Shown: piece after piece, positions 26,131-35,042 of the stretch | Layout of the letters: every line of letters begins with the position of its first letter | Position numbering within the stretch: position 1 is the first letter of the stretch | Assembly (NCBI GenBank): GCA_903960515.1 | Contig: CAJCBL010000247.1 | Span: forward strand, 1-54,699 | Source: an uncultured Verrucomicrobiota bacterium | Lineage (GTDB): Bacteria; Verrucomicrobiota; Verrucomicrobiia; Opitutales; Opitutaceae | DNA: 54,699 bases | Direction of reading: 5' to 3' | Position numbers and translations under genes: made by a program | The notes under the pieces: model-generated | The model's input: only the letters and a program-made list of their open reading frames with translations | The model's database searches: none | What the model was told of the DNA's origin: nothing

Positions 26131-27465
26131 ATGTCCGCCCTCTCCGAAACTTTGCGCGAACTGCGCCCCACCCTCTGGCTGGCCCTGCCGATCACCACCG
26201 GCCACCTGGGCCAGATTCTGCTCGGGCTGACCGACAGCGTCATGGTGGGCCGGATAGGCGCGGTGCCCCTGGCGGCCTCGGCCTTCGCCGGGGCGCTCTT
26301 TGGCCTGGCGTTCCTGGTCGGCGTGGGGCTGCTCACTCCAGTGGCGGTGCGCGCCGCGGAGTCCTTCGGGGCCGGCCGGCTGCGCGACTCGGGCGAGACG
26401 CTTCGCCACGGCCTTGTGCTGGCCGCCGCTGCGGCCGTGGCGCTGGCCAGCGTTGTCACCGCCCTCTCGGGCTCGCTGCACTGGTTTGGCCAGCCGCCGG
26501 AGGTGGTCGCTGTGGCGCGGCCCTACCTGATCATCGTCTCCTGGTCGCTGTTACCGAGCCTGGGCTTCGTAGCCCTGAAAAGCTATTACGAGGCGCTGCA
26601 TGAGCCGTGGACGCCGCTGTACCTGGTGCTCGCAGGCGTGGTGCTGAACTGTTTCCTCAACTGGGTGCTCATCTACGGCCACCTCGGGGCCCCGGCCCTG
26701 GGGCTCACCGGTGCGGGCTGGGCGACCCTGGTCGCGCGCCTGGCGATGCTGGTCGCCCTGGGCTGGCACCTGCGCCACAGCCGCGCCCTAGCGGCCACGC
26801 AACCGCTGCGCTGGTGGGCGCCGCTGGAGCGCTCCGAACTCGCCGCGCAACTGGCCACGGGCTGGCCGGTGAGCCTGCAGCTCTTCTTCGAAGTGTCTCT
26901 ATTCTCGGTTACAGCACTGCTCATGGGCTGGCTGGGCACGGTGGCGCTGGCGGCCCATCAGGTGGCGCTCAACTGCGCCTCCACCACCTTCATGTTCCCG
27001 CTGGGCCTCTCGCACGCTCTGGCGGTGCGCCTCTCCCACGCCCGCGGCGCCGGCCAGGCCCACCTGCTGCGGGTCATCGGTTTCGGCGGCATCGGCGCCG
27101 GGGCGGCGCTGATGGCCGGCTTCGGAGTGATATTCATCTGCGCCGGACCGCAGATCGCCGCCGGCTTCATCCACGAGCCGCAGGTGGTCGCAGTAGCCGC
27201 ACGACTGCTGGTCGTCGTAGGCATTTTCCAGATTTTCGACGGCACCCAGGTTACCGCGATGGGCGCGCTGCGGGGGCTGGGCGATGTGCGCCTGCCCACC
27301 GCAATCACCTTCGTGGGCTACTGGCTCTGCGCCCTGCCGGTGGCCTGGGTCGGCGGCATCGTGTTGCACGGAGGCCCGGTGGGAATCTGGGCCGGGCTGG
27401 CCGTGGGACTCGGACTGGGGGCGCTGCTGCTGGCCACCCGCTTCGCCGTGCTCACGAGGACGTGA
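26131..27465 (+). CDS. MATE family multidrug/toxin efflux transporter
   Basis: This is a 444-residue inner-membrane transporter with about twelve membrane helices. MATE signatures are present: LALPITTGHLGQILLGLTDSVMVGRIG at the start, the inter-repeat pattern SLQLFFEVSLFSVTALLMGWLG in the second half, and DGTQVTAMGALRGLGDVRLP. It most resembles NorM-type drug/cation antiporters. ATG 26131 places helix 1 correctly. It stands alone, downstream of a tandem repeat. The substrate cannot be told. Confidence 0.9.
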   Translation: MSALSETLRELRPTLWLALPITTGHLGQILLGLTDSVMVGRIGAVPLAASAFAGALFGLAFLVGVGLLTPVAVRAAESFGAGRLRDSGETLRHGLVLAAAAAVALASVVTALSGSLHWFGQPPEVVAVARPYLIIVSWSLLPSLGFVALKSYYEALHEPWTPLYLVLAGVVLNCFLNWVLIYGHLGAPALGLTGAGWATLVARLAMLVALGWHLRHSRALAATQPLRWWAPLERSELAAQLATGWPVSLQLFFEVSLFSVTALLMGWLGTVALAAHQVALNCASTTFMFPLGLSHALAVRLSHARGAGQAHLLRVIGFGGIGAGAALMAGFGVIFICAGPQIAAGFIHEPQVVAVAARLLVVVGIFQIFDGTQVTAMGALRGLGDVRLPTAITFVGYWLCALPVAWVGGIVLHGGPVGIWAGLAVGLGLGALLLATRFAVLTRT

Positions 27466-27750
27466 CGCTCGACAAGCCGACGCCGAGGCGGCCTCCACCA
27501 CCGGCCACCAGTTCGCCGGCGCAGCTGTGTTCAAACTACCGACGCACCTTGGGCGCGGGCACCAGTAGCCTCCCATCCGTAATCATTCAGCGGCGCGTGC
27601 GTGCAGGCAATCCAGGCCGCAGATCGGGGGCATTTGTGTTGTTACGGGGGACACCGGAGCACTTGCCCCAAATAGGTGGGAGCCAGCCTCAAGGGCATGG
27701 TCACGGCTGCGTCACCGAGGGGCCCGGGCTCCGCAGGCAAGCCCGCGCAA

Positions 27751-28146
27751 CTACGAGGCAGTCGGCCCCTTGTCCGCAGTTGCCAGCGGCCATGTCACCG
27801 CCGCCCATTTCGCCTCGTCGAAGCCGACCAGCCCGAAGTCGGGCCCGAGCACGAATGGGCGTTTCACGAGGCGGCCGTTGCCGGCCAGCAGCTTGAGCGC
27901 CTCGTTGTCGCTGAGCCCCGGGAGCTTGGCCGCAAGGCCCAGAGCGCGGTATTCGATCCCCGAGGAGTTGAAGAGGCGGCGCAGATTGCCCTGCTGGAAC
28001 GCGAGCATGCGGCCCAGTTCCCCCACGCTGGGAGGGGTCTCCGTGATGGGCCTCTCATCGAAGGCCACGGCCCGCGCTCGTAACCAGTTGGTGGCGTTGC
28101 GGCAGGTGCTGCAGCGGGCATAGGAGTAGACGGTGATTGGAGGCAT
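27751..28146 (-). CDS. ArsC/Spx-family thioredoxin-fold protein
   Basis: This 131-residue ArsC-like protein has an N-terminal CxxC (YARCSTCRNA, Cys 12 and 15), PITETPPSVGEL, RRLFNSSGIEYRALGL and NGRLVKRPFVLG. This is the pattern of the Spx/MgsR/YffB branch of the arsenate reductase superfamily. The residue set is closer to Spx-like or YffB-like proteins than to genuine arsenate reductase, and no ars genes are nearby. Function (redox regulator or glutathione-linked reductase) is not resolved. It lies 63 bp after the carbonic anhydrase gene on the same strand, so co-transcription is possible. Confidence 0.82.
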   Translation of the reverse strand: MPPITVYSYARCSTCRNATNWLRARAVAFDERPITETPPSVGELGRMLAFQQGNLRRLFNSSGIEYRALGLAAKLPGLSDNEALKLLAGNGRLVKRPFVLGPDFGLVGFDEAKWAAVTWPLATADKGPTAS

Positions 28147-28209
28147 GGGGAAGAGGGAAAGGATACCGCCGGGGCGGGCAAGGCTCCTGCGTGGCGGCGC
28201 CGGGCGCCG

Positions 28210-28857
28210 TTAGCCCAGTTGCGTGAGCGCGCGCGTGTAGCTTTCCACTACCTGACCGGGATTGGATGCGCTGGCGTGGAGGTCGCGAAGCCGCCCGTCG
28301 CTCAGGCCGTAGATCCAGCCGTGTACAGCGACCTCCTGCCCCCGACTCCAGGCATCCTGGACAACCGTGGTCAGGCCCACGTTGGCAACCTGCTCGATCA
28401 CGTTGAGCTCGCACAGCCGGTCGGAGCGCGCGGGACCGGCTTCGGTGAGCGCGGACAGCCGCGGCGCGTGTTTCTCACGCACGTCCTGTACGTGGCGCAG
28501 CCAGTTGTCGGCCAGGCCCACGCGGTCGCGGCGCAGCACTGCGCCCACACCGCTGCATCCGTAGTGTCCGCACACGATGATGTGCCTCACGCGCAGCAGG
28601 TCTACTGCGTACTGGATCACCGAGAGGCAGTTGAGGTCGGTGTGCACCACCACGTTGGCGATGTTGCGGTGCACGAAGAGCTCGCCGGGCAGCAGACCCA
28701 CAATCTCATTGGCGGGCACCCTGCTATCCGAGCAGCCGATCCAGAGGTAGGTGGGGGCCTGTTGGCCCGCGAGCTTTCGGAAGAACTCCGGGTCCTGTTC
28801 GTGGCGGCGGCGCGACCAGTCCCGGTTGTTGGCGAACAGAGTTTCGAGCTGCGACAT
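28210..28857 (-). CDS. Beta-carbonic anhydrase
   Basis: This 215-residue cytoplasmic enzyme hydrates CO2 to bicarbonate. Zinc ligands are Cys 42 (WIGCSDSR), His 98 and Cys 101 (VCGHYGCSG), with the Asp 44/Arg 46 dyad; these are the same positions as in E. coli Can. FVHRNIANVV, SVIQYAVDLL and VHGWIYGLSDG complete the family pattern. ATG 28857 matches Can length; the longer upstream frame is not homologous. It probably shares a transcript with the ArsC/Spx-like gene downstream. Confidence 0.95.
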   Translation of the reverse strand: MSQLETLFANNRDWSRRRHEQDPEFFRKLAGQQAPTYLWIGCSDSRVPANEIVGLLPGELFVHRNIANVVVHTDLNCLSVIQYAVDLLRVRHIIVCGHYGCSGVGAVLRRDRVGLADNWLRHVQDVREKHAPRLSALTEAGPARSDRLCELNVIEQVANVGLTTVVQDAWSRGQEVAVHGWIYGLSDGRLRDLHASASNPGQVVESYTRALTQLG

Positions 28858-29121
28858 GTGGTCGGGAGGGAATGACGATCCCGGGCGGGAGCCAGCGCAG
28901 AACGCAACAGGATGAACTTCTCCGGCCCTTCGTTGCGGTATCCCGGCGTGGGCTCGGGCCCCGGCAGGGGCAATACGCACACCGGGCTGCAGGAGGAGAA
29001 CGAGCCGGGCCGCTCTCAACGCCGGAGGAAGCGGCACGCCTGGGAGGCGCGAAACGCCATGCGCACCCCGCCGTGATTCCGGGCTGGCGGCGCAGCGGGC
29101 ATGGCCGAACGCTGGAGGGCG

Positions 29122-29865
29122 ATGAGCAAGACCCCTCAGCCGCCTCAGCCGGCGAGCCCCGAGCGCGAAACCGACCTGTACGCACCAGTGCGTGCCTTGC
29201 TGGTGGCGCAAGGCTTCACCGTGCGCGCCGAGGTGCGTGGTTGCGATGTTGCGGCGGTGAAAGGTGAACACACCGTGGTCGTCGAGCTCAAGCTGGCCTT
29301 CACCATCGGCCTTCTGCTGCAGGGGGTGCGCCGCCAGCGCGTGGCCGACCTGGTCTATGTGGCGGTGCCTCGCCCGGCGAAGGCGGCGCACGAGGCCCGC
29401 TTGCGTGAGAATCTGCCGCTGCTGCGCCGGCTGGAGCTCGGGCTCCTTGTGGTTGATTTTCGGAGTGCCGCACCGGGAGTGGAGGTGGTGCTACAGCCCG
29501 TGCCCTTCCAGCGGCGCAGCGACTCGAAGGGGCGCAAGGCGCTGCTGCGCGAACTGGCTCTGCGCTCGGGCGACGACAACACCGCAGGCTGCACGAGGCG
29601 CCCGCTGGTGACGGTCTACCGCGAGAACGCCCTGCTCGTAGCCGCAGCCCTGGCCCGCTTCGGGCCGCTGGCACCGCGCCAACTCCGCGCAATGGGCTCA
29701 GGGCCCAAGACGCTTTCGATTTTGCACGGCAACGTCTATGGCTGGTTCGAGCGCATGGACCGCGCTCTTTACCGGGTGAAGCCGGCGGGCGCGACCGCGC
29801 TGCAGACCTACGCGACTGTGGTGAAGCGGATCAGTGCGCAGCTTCCCGAGCAGTTGCCGGAGTGA
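29122..29865 (+). CDS. DUF2161 family protein, PD-(D/E)XK nuclease-like
   Basis: This is a 247-residue protein of the DUF2161 (COG5482) family. The N-terminal part has a PD-(D/E)XK-type core: ETDLYAPVRALLVAQGFTVR, then DVAAVKGEHTVVVELKLAF, giving the D...E-x-K triad. The middle has YVAVPRPAKAA, and the C-terminal helical domain has VTVYRENALLVAAAL, FGPLAPRQLRAMG and YGWFERMDRALYRVKP. ATG 29122 is chosen because GGAGGG lies just upstream; an ATG at 29101 would add seven residues. The family is annotated as a putative phosphodiesterase or nuclease without proven activity. Confidence 0.8.
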   Translation: MSKTPQPPQPASPERETDLYAPVRALLVAQGFTVRAEVRGCDVAAVKGEHTVVVELKLAFTIGLLLQGVRRQRVADLVYVAVPRPAKAAHEARLRENLPLLRRLELGLLVVDFRSAAPGVEVVLQPVPFQRRSDSKGRKALLRELALRSGDDNTAGCTRRPLVTVYRENALLVAAALARFGPLAPRQLRAMGSGPKTLSILHGNVYGWFERMDRALYRVKPAGATALQTYATVVKRISAQLPEQLPE

Positions 29866-30077
29866 GCAGCCCGGAGATCGCACCGGCGCGCGATCCTCGG
29901 CACCAAGGGGCAGGGGCGCGTTTCGAGCGTCCTCAGCCTAGCGTAGCCGCCGGGACCGTTGATCAAACCTGGGCAGTATCCGGTTCCCGCCCGACCCGAC
30001 ATACAGGCATTCCCCGACCGGGCGCACATTGAGCCGGCGGCGGGGTGCTCCATCATCGCCTCCGGAGATTCCCTACA

Positions 30078-31997
30078 ATGCATCTCGCATCCCAGTGTCG
30101 CAGTTGTTTGGTTGCGGCCCTCCTGTTCGCCCGGGGAATGGGCGCCGAGGTGGGGGTCACGCGCCTCCAGCAGGTTTCCGACGAGATCTCCACATTGCAG
30201 GCCGTCGTCGACAAGCTGCCCGAGGGCCGGGAGCGCAAGAAGCTCGAAGAGCGCCGCGCGCTGCTGGAGCGCGAACGCAACCTGCTCCTCCGGCGCGAAT
30301 CGCTTGAGTCCAAGGAGCAGGCGATCGGCCGTCGGCAGATCGACAACCCCGCGGGGCGCCTGCAGGCCCTGATCCGTACTCGCGACGCCCACGCCCAGCC
30401 GCTCCAGACCCGGTTGGACAACCTCAACGGGCGCCTGCACGAGGCCGCAGTGCGTCGCGACAGCTTGAGCACCGCCCGCCAGAAGCTCGCCGCATCCCGC
30501 CCCGGTATCGAGCGCGACACCCGCCTCGCGGGCCTCGACGAGCAATTGCTCACTGCCGGGGAGGAGATCGACGCACTCCAACTCCAACGCGAGGCGGTCG
30601 GCTTCGGCATGGCTCTCGCCAGCGAGTTGGAGTCAATGGCCCAACGCCTTCACGACGAACCGGCGTCGCCGCCGCTCAATGTTCGCAGATGGTGGGAGCG
30701 GCGCCAGGAGTTGCGCGAACGGGTGGCCCGCCTAGCCCAGGCGGAGGAGTCCGCGGCGGCCGTCAACGACCGACGCGACGCCGAGTACGAGGTGCTCCGA
30801 CTCGCCAAGGAGAAGCTCGCTGGCATCGACGAGGAGATCGCATTGCTGGCACCGCAAACCGGATTCTTCCGGTCCACCCCGGGGTTCGATCGCCTGCTGG
30901 CCGCCGCCAACCGCGAGAAGGCCGCGCTCGCCGCTCGAATCCCGTTCCTGGAGGCGCAGCATGCCGCGCTGGAGGAGGCCGCATCCGTTGCCACCCAGAC
31001 CGTCGACACGCTGCGCACCGCCGACGAGTGGCTCGCGCTGCGCCAGCAGCACTTCGCCCGGAGGCTCGCGTACTGGCTGGCATGGCCGGCCACCGCAGTG
31101 ATGGGAGTGCTGACACTCTTTGCCGCCAGCAGCCGGTGGGCACTACCACGGCTGTACGGGCGGGAGATGCTGGTCAGCGCCCGGAGGGTAAACCGGTACC
31201 TCGCCTCGGCTGTGTTGGCCGCAGTGCTCGCCGGCTTCTTCTTTGAGGACCTCAGGGTGCTCGCCACCACACTGGGCATCGTCAGCGCCGCTCTGGTCAT
31301 CGCCCTGCAGGACGTGTTCGCCTCGCTCGCCGGCTGGTTCGCCATAATCGTGGGCGGCAAGATTCGAGTGGGTGATCGCGTGGAGATCGACGGCGTGAAG
31401 GGAGACGTGCTGGAAATCCAACTCTTCCGAACAACCGTAAACGAGATCGACGGAGGGCTGCACCTCGACCATCCCACCGGAAGGATCGTGGGAATCCCCA
31501 ACAGCTTCATTTTCCGGACCCGGGTGCACAACGCCACCCACTGGCACCGATGGGTGTGGCTCCGCACCGACATCACGGTCACCTTCGAGACTCCGCTGGC
31601 CGAGGCCACGGCGGTTATCCGCAGGGCCCTTGAGGAGACGTCAGCCGAGGACTTCATCGCGGCTCGGCGCGAGGCGGCCGGCATGGAGCAGCGCTATGGC
31701 TGCCCGGATGCCGTGTATGAGCCGAAGCTTCACTGGGTGATAGCCGACAGCGGTGTGACGTTCACCCTCGTAACCATCGCCGACTATCGTTCCAAGTCGG
31801 CCATGCTCGACCGGCTGCACTCGCGGATTTTGGCGGACTTTGCGCGCGATTCCCGGCTGCAGTTCGCCTACCCCACCCACCGCGCACTCCTCGCCCGCGA
31901 GCACGCAGTGCCCACCTCCCCCAGCATGACGGCGCAGACTGCTGCAGAACCTCCGGGGCCCACCCGATTGTCCGCCTGGCCGGGGTCGGCGAACTAG
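30078..31997 (+). CDS. MscS-family mechanosensitive channel with long N-terminal coiled coil
   Basis: This is a 639-residue membrane protein. A short signal peptide (CLVAALLFARGMGA) precedes about 310 residues of Glu/Arg/Leu-rich coiled coil (QQVSDEISTLQAVVDKL..., ERRALLERERNLLLRR), likely periplasmic. Three or four membrane helices follow from about residue 333. The pore-lining TM3 and MscS beta domain are clear: VIALQDVFASLAGWFAIIVGGKIRVGDRVEIDGVKGDVLEI, IPNSFIFRTRVHN. It resembles the extended MscK/YbdG-style channels but is not an orthologue that can be named. It has a Pro/Thr-rich C-terminal tail. Solitary gene. Confidence 0.88.
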   Translation: MHLASQCRSCLVAALLFARGMGAEVGVTRLQQVSDEISTLQAVVDKLPEGRERKKLEERRALLERERNLLLRRESLESKEQAIGRRQIDNPAGRLQALIRTRDAHAQPLQTRLDNLNGRLHEAAVRRDSLSTARQKLAASRPGIERDTRLAGLDEQLLTAGEEIDALQLQREAVGFGMALASELESMAQRLHDEPASPPLNVRRWWERRQELRERVARLAQAEESAAAVNDRRDAEYEVLRLAKEKLAGIDEEIALLAPQTGFFRSTPGFDRLLAAANREKAALAARIPFLEAQHAALEEAASVATQTVDTLRTADEWLALRQQHFARRLAYWLAWPATAVMGVLTLFAASSRWALPRLYGREMLVSARRVNRYLASAVLAAVLAGFFFEDLRVLATTLGIVSAALVIALQDVFASLAGWFAIIVGGKIRVGDRVEIDGVKGDVLEIQLFRTTVNEIDGGLHLDHPTGRIVGIPNSFIFRTRVHNATHWHRWVWLRTDITVTFETPLAEATAVIRRALEETSAEDFIAARREAAGMEQRYGCPDAVYEPKLHWVIADSGVTFTLVTIADYRSKSAMLDRLHSRILADFARDSRLQFAYPTHRALLAREHAVPTSPSMTAQTAAEPPGPTRLSAWPGSAN

Positions 31998-32163
31998 GCG
32001 CACGAGTTCTCTCGCTCACGGGCCCGGCCTGTATCGGCTACCCAGGGTGATGCTGTAGTGCCGGCTTCCCGCTTACGTAGCGCCGGACCGAACGCAATAC
32101 CCGCCACTGCTGGTGGGTGGATCAACTCGGCCCGGGCGTTGCGGTGCTGTTCGAGCAAGCGAA

Positions 32164-32520
32164 TCAGCCCGGAGTCGGGTGCCGGCCTAGTATGCGGCGA
32201 CAAAGAAGTTCGCCGCGGGTGAACACACGGCAGGTAAGCGGGCGGATGTCGTAGATGGTGCAGAGGCGCGTAACGGGGTCGAGAGCCACACAGGCGCCGT
32301 CCCCATGCTGGTCCATGCACCGGGCACCGTAGTGCTCTGCCACGAGCGGCTCGGGTACCCAGTCGCCGTCGCGCAATTCAACTACCAAGTGGCAGCAGCG
32401 GCCGCAGCCGGCGCATTCGGGAAGATCGGGATGAGTGGTGATGCGGGCCAACAGGACCGGTTTCGCCCAGCTTGGCGACCCCAAGTTTGAAGCCTGCCTG
32501 TGCAGGTCTAGGCTCGCCAT
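32164..32520 (-). CDS. YkgJ-like cysteine-cluster protein
   Basis: This is a 118-residue putative zinc/iron-chelating protein of the YkgJ/UPF0153 family. The Cys pattern is CAGCGRCCHLVVELRDGDW, CMDQHGDGACVALD, CTIYDIRPLTCRVFTRGELLC. ATG 32520 gives a normal family length; the frame continues upstream but overlaps the divergent small gene at 32609. Function is unknown; members may bind Fe-S or Zn. Confidence 0.8.
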   Translation of the reverse strand: MASLDLHRQASNLGSPSWAKPVLLARITTHPDLPECAGCGRCCHLVVELRDGDWVPEPLVAEHYGARCMDQHGDGACVALDPVTRLCTIYDIRPLTCRVFTRGELLCRRILGRHPTPG

Positions 32521-32608
32521 CGAGCGGAAACCTGGTGGATAAATGCGGTGCACCCGCGGGGAAACGAACATCCCGCAGCCGCTGCAAATCAACTCAGGCA
32601 CTACAATC

Positions 32609-32752
32609 ATGGGCGACAAATCACCGAAATCCACGCAGAAGAAAGCCACGCAAAAGCAGACGACCACCGACAGCGCCAACAAGCAGAAGCAGGCGCTGGT
32701 TACCTCCCAGCAGGCGACGAAGGCGAAGGCCGCCGCAGCCAAGAAGAAGTAA
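32609..32752 (+). CDS. Lys-rich microprotein 1 (47 residues)
   Basis: A tiny very basic protein starts MGDKSPKSTQKKATQKQ and ends TKAKAAAAKKK. It is Lys/Gln/Thr/Ala-rich with a poly-Lys tail and no hydrophobic segment. Its start resembles the next gene (MGKSQDSQKQTKKKAQK), so the two look like paralogues. The composition recalls histone-H1-like or ribosome-associated basic peptides, but no function is known. It is divergent from the YkgJ-like gene, with 88 bp between them. Confidence 0.72.
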   Translation: MGDKSPKSTQKKATQKQTTTDSANKQKQALVTSQQATKAKAAAAKKK

Positions 32753-32883
32753 GGCGCAACGGCACCTTGTCGTGCCCGAGGCCCCACAGCCTGCGGGCAG
32801 CCAGCGCGCCGGGCCGGGTGTAGGCGCAGTGCCGACGCCGGTCACAACTCTCCAACTCCAACCTCCGAACCAAAACCACGACC

Positions 32884-32985
32884 ATGGGCAAATCCCAAGA
32901 CTCCCAGAAGCAGACCAAGAAGAAGGCACAGAAGACACCCGCCGAGAAGAAGGTCGCCAAGCGCGACAAGAAGGCCGGTCGCTGA
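32884..32985 (+). CDS. Lys-rich microprotein 2 (33 residues)
   Basis: A 33-residue ORF, MGKSQDSQKQTKKKAQKTP...AKRDKKAGR, similar in sequence to microprotein 1 and followed at once by an intrinsic terminator (33021-33060). Paralogy plus a terminator at the right distance support a real gene despite its length. Function unknown. Confidence 0.65.
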   Translation: MGKSQDSQKQTKKKAQKTPAEKKVAKRDKKAGR

Positions 32986-33017
32986 GCCTGCGGTTGCTGT
33001 CTGCCGCCGCCGGAACC

Positions 33018-33063
33018 AAACGCCGCGTCCCTCCCCTCCAGGGGAGAGGCGCGGCGTTTTCGC
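33018..33063 (+). terminator. Intrinsic terminator after microprotein 2
   Basis: Outer stem CGCCGCG (33021-33027)/CGCGGCG (33050-33056), inner stem TCCCCT/AGGGGA, then TTTT. Confidence 0.8.
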
Positions 33064-33254
33064 GTCCTGGTCTGAAGCGAGGCGTTTGCCCTGAGGCCCC
33101 CGAGAGCCCTCACGCTCAAGTCCCGCTGCGCCCCCCCCAACGCCCCGCCCCGCGCGGTGCGCTCGCTGGCCTGGCTGCAGAACCCGCGGCAAACAGTGCC
33201 CCTAGGGCTACGAATCTGGTTGCCCGCCCATCGAATTGCCGCCGGCCTCTGGCA

Positions 33255-33395
33255 ATGGGCGCCAAGTATCTACCAACCGTCAAAGACCAGAAAGCCATCC
33301 TGCGCTACAAGCAGCTGCAGAATCCGCTGCACAAGCTCAACCGTTCGGCGGAGGCGCAGGCCGCGCACGCCGCCAAGAAGGCCAAGAAGAAGTAG
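33255..33395 (+). CDS. Lys-rich microprotein 3 (46 residues)
   Basis: A 46-residue basic protein, MGAKYLPTVKDQKAILRYKQ...AAHAAKKAKKK. It shares the MG start and AAKKAKKK tail with microprotein 1 but has a more ordered amphipathic middle (QKAILRYKQLQNPLHKLNRSAEAQ). It is the third Lys-rich microprotein within 800 bp, and lies after the terminator of the second, so it is probably transcribed separately. Unknown function. Confidence 0.65.
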   Translation: MGAKYLPTVKDQKAILRYKQLQNPLHKLNRSAEAQAAHAAKKAKKK

Positions 33396-33429
33396 CGCAT
33401 CCAGGGCTCTTCGTCACAGGATCCTCGGT

Positions 33430-33503
33430 GCAGCCCCGCGGGGGCACGAGGGCCCTACCCGCGGCTCCTACAGGGAGCCCGTAGCAAGATCGCTTCGCGC
33501 TAC
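33430..33503. repeat. REP-like palindromic sequence
   Basis: This stretch has a cluster of short palindromes (CCCCGCGGGG near 33435, GGGCCC, GTAGC...GCTAC near the right end). It also contains GCTCCTACA at 33464-33472, the same head as the REP-like element at the left window edge. It lies between the third microprotein and the PRMT gene, which converge. Confidence 0.45.
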
Positions 33504-34612
33504 TACTGCGTGGATGCGGCCACCGGTGCCGGCGCCGGCATCACGCCCGTAGCCGCTTTCTTGCTGTGGCTCCACCGCCAGGTGTCGGGCTCAGCCCACG
33601 CGCCCACGGTCAGGGTGAGCTCAATCACCTCTCCCACCGTGAAATCCTCTTTGGCAACGCGCAGGGTGCGGAAACCCCAATGGGGCGCACGCCCGGCGTC
33701 CAGCGGGCCGGAACTCAGCGAGAGATCGCCGTCCACCCGTGCCCGGAAGAACACCACAAAGCCGTCCAGCCGGCCGGCGTTGACCACGGTGCGCTGAAGG
33801 CGAATCTCGTGCGGCAGGTCGTCCTCATTGAGGGTCTGCAGGTCCAGGGTGAGGGCGGGGGCGGGATTGCCGAGGAAGTGCTCGACCACGCCAAGGTCGC
33901 AACTGTTGTGCCGGTAGTAGGGAGCTTCCTGCGGCCGACTGCGCTCCAAGCAGGAGAAATTGTATCCGTGCACGTCGAGCTCCCAGATAAAGGGGATACG
34001 GCGCTCGTCCTTCACCTTGATCGGCTCGCAGTAGAACTCGAAGACCGAGGGCACGATGCGCCCGCCCGGTTTGAGCACACGCTCGCGCAGGTCGATGACG
34101 TTGGGCACCATCGCCTCGTCGAAGAGGAAGTCGCCCATCTGCTCGTGGAGGATCACATCGACCCGCTCGCGCAGGGCGAAATCCCTGCTGTGGGTCGAGA
34201 TGAACTCGACCTTCTCGATACCGTTGTGGGTGGCCAGGCGGCGCGCGTGCTTGAGGATCTTGGAGTGGTCGATGGCGTAGACCTTGGCCGCTCCCTTGCG
34301 GGCGGCAAAGGCGGCGAGAATACCGGTGCCCGTGCCCAGGTCGATCACACGGTCGCCCGGATGCACATGGCGCTGGATCGCTGCGTGGTAGAAATCCATC
34401 CGGGGCCGGTCGGCCAGCATCTTCTCCTGCTCGCCGAACTGGGCGAAATACCAGCCGTTGAACTCGCGGTAGCCCGCGTCGGATCCCTGTTTCCCGTACA
34501 GCCAGGCCGCCACGCCGGGTCGGGCCCGTACCCAGTCCCCGCACCAGATCACCCCGCGCCGCAAGGCCGAGAATACACCCACACTGAGACGCTGCAGACT
34601 TCGAGAGAACAT
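33503..34612 (-). CDS. Protein arginine methyltransferase-like enzyme (PRMT family)
   Basis: This 369-residue SAM-dependent methyltransferase has full PRMT architecture. The N-terminal helix FGEQEKMLADRPRMDFYHAAI matches PRMT alpha-X/Y. Motif I is DLGTGTGILA (91-100), with an acidic ribose-binding residue D115. The double-E loop is HEQMGDFLFDEAM with E157 and E166, nine residues apart as in PRMT1 E144/E153. GGRIVP and HGYNFSCLE follow, then a beta-barrel with a THW-loop equivalent APHWGFR (310-316). PRMTs methylate arginine side chains in eukaryotes; bacterial members are uncommon. ATG 34612 is preferred over upstream starts that add Arg-rich sequence. It converges with three Lys-rich microproteins, which contain few Arg, so they are not obvious substrates. 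Confidence 0.85.
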   Translation of the reverse strand: MFSRSLQRLSVGVFSALRRGVIWCGDWVRARPGVAAWLYGKQGSDAGYREFNGWYFAQFGEQEKMLADRPRMDFYHAAIQRHVHPGDRVIDLGTGTGILAAFAARKGAAKVYAIDHSKILKHARRLATHNGIEKVEFISTHSRDFALRERVDVILHEQMGDFLFDEAMVPNVIDLRERVLKPGGRIVPSVFEFYCEPIKVKDERRIPFIWELDVHGYNFSCLERSRPQEAPYYRHNSCDLGVVEHFLGNPAPALTLDLQTLNEDDLPHEIRLQRTVVNAGRLDGFVVFFRARVDGDLSLSSGPLDAGRAPHWGFRTLRVAKEDFTVGEVIELTLTVGAWAEPDTWRWSHSKKAATGVMPAPAPVAASTQ

Positions 34613-35042
34613 TGATGCCGGGCCCGAGGCCCGAATTGGCAGCGTGCGAGCAGAGAGGGCGGAACGCAACCGCCGAGCACGCGGGAGGCCGGCAAACGCG
34701 CGCAACTCAGTCGGCACGATGAAGACCACCGACGAGTGTCGAGTGGCGAGAGCCGCACCACCAGTGATCGGCTCAGGAACAGTCGTGCTTCCGAGGTCTT
34801 GCTCGGTGATCAGTCGCTCGGCTCTAAACTCTCGACGGAATGGTCGCCCTCTCAGGTTCCGAGAGGGCGGACGAAGTTTCTCATGAACCCGCCGTAACAG
34901 AAGCGCTTCGCCTCCGATGTGCTTCGCCCCCGCACGGAAGAGCGCTGGTGCGCAGTACGGAAGCCGCTCAGCGACGCTGAGTGGGGCTTCCTGGATTATT
35001 CAGAAACTGAGATACTTCCGCGCGCCGCTTACACGCGGCCAC
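34613..35042. other. Intergenic region with one palindrome
   Basis: No gene seen in ~430 bp. A perfect nine-base stem CGCCCTCTC/GAGAGGGCG lies at 34845-34869 with a seven-base loop and no T-run. Confidence 0.5.

Noticed and set aside
27751-28146. Genuine arsenate reductase
   Set aside because: CxxC and flanking residues fit the Spx/YffB branch better, and no ars genes lie nearby.
32521-32787. N-terminal extension of the YkgJ-like gene
   Set aside because: It would overlap the divergent Lys-rich microprotein gene and encodes a sequence unlike any family member.
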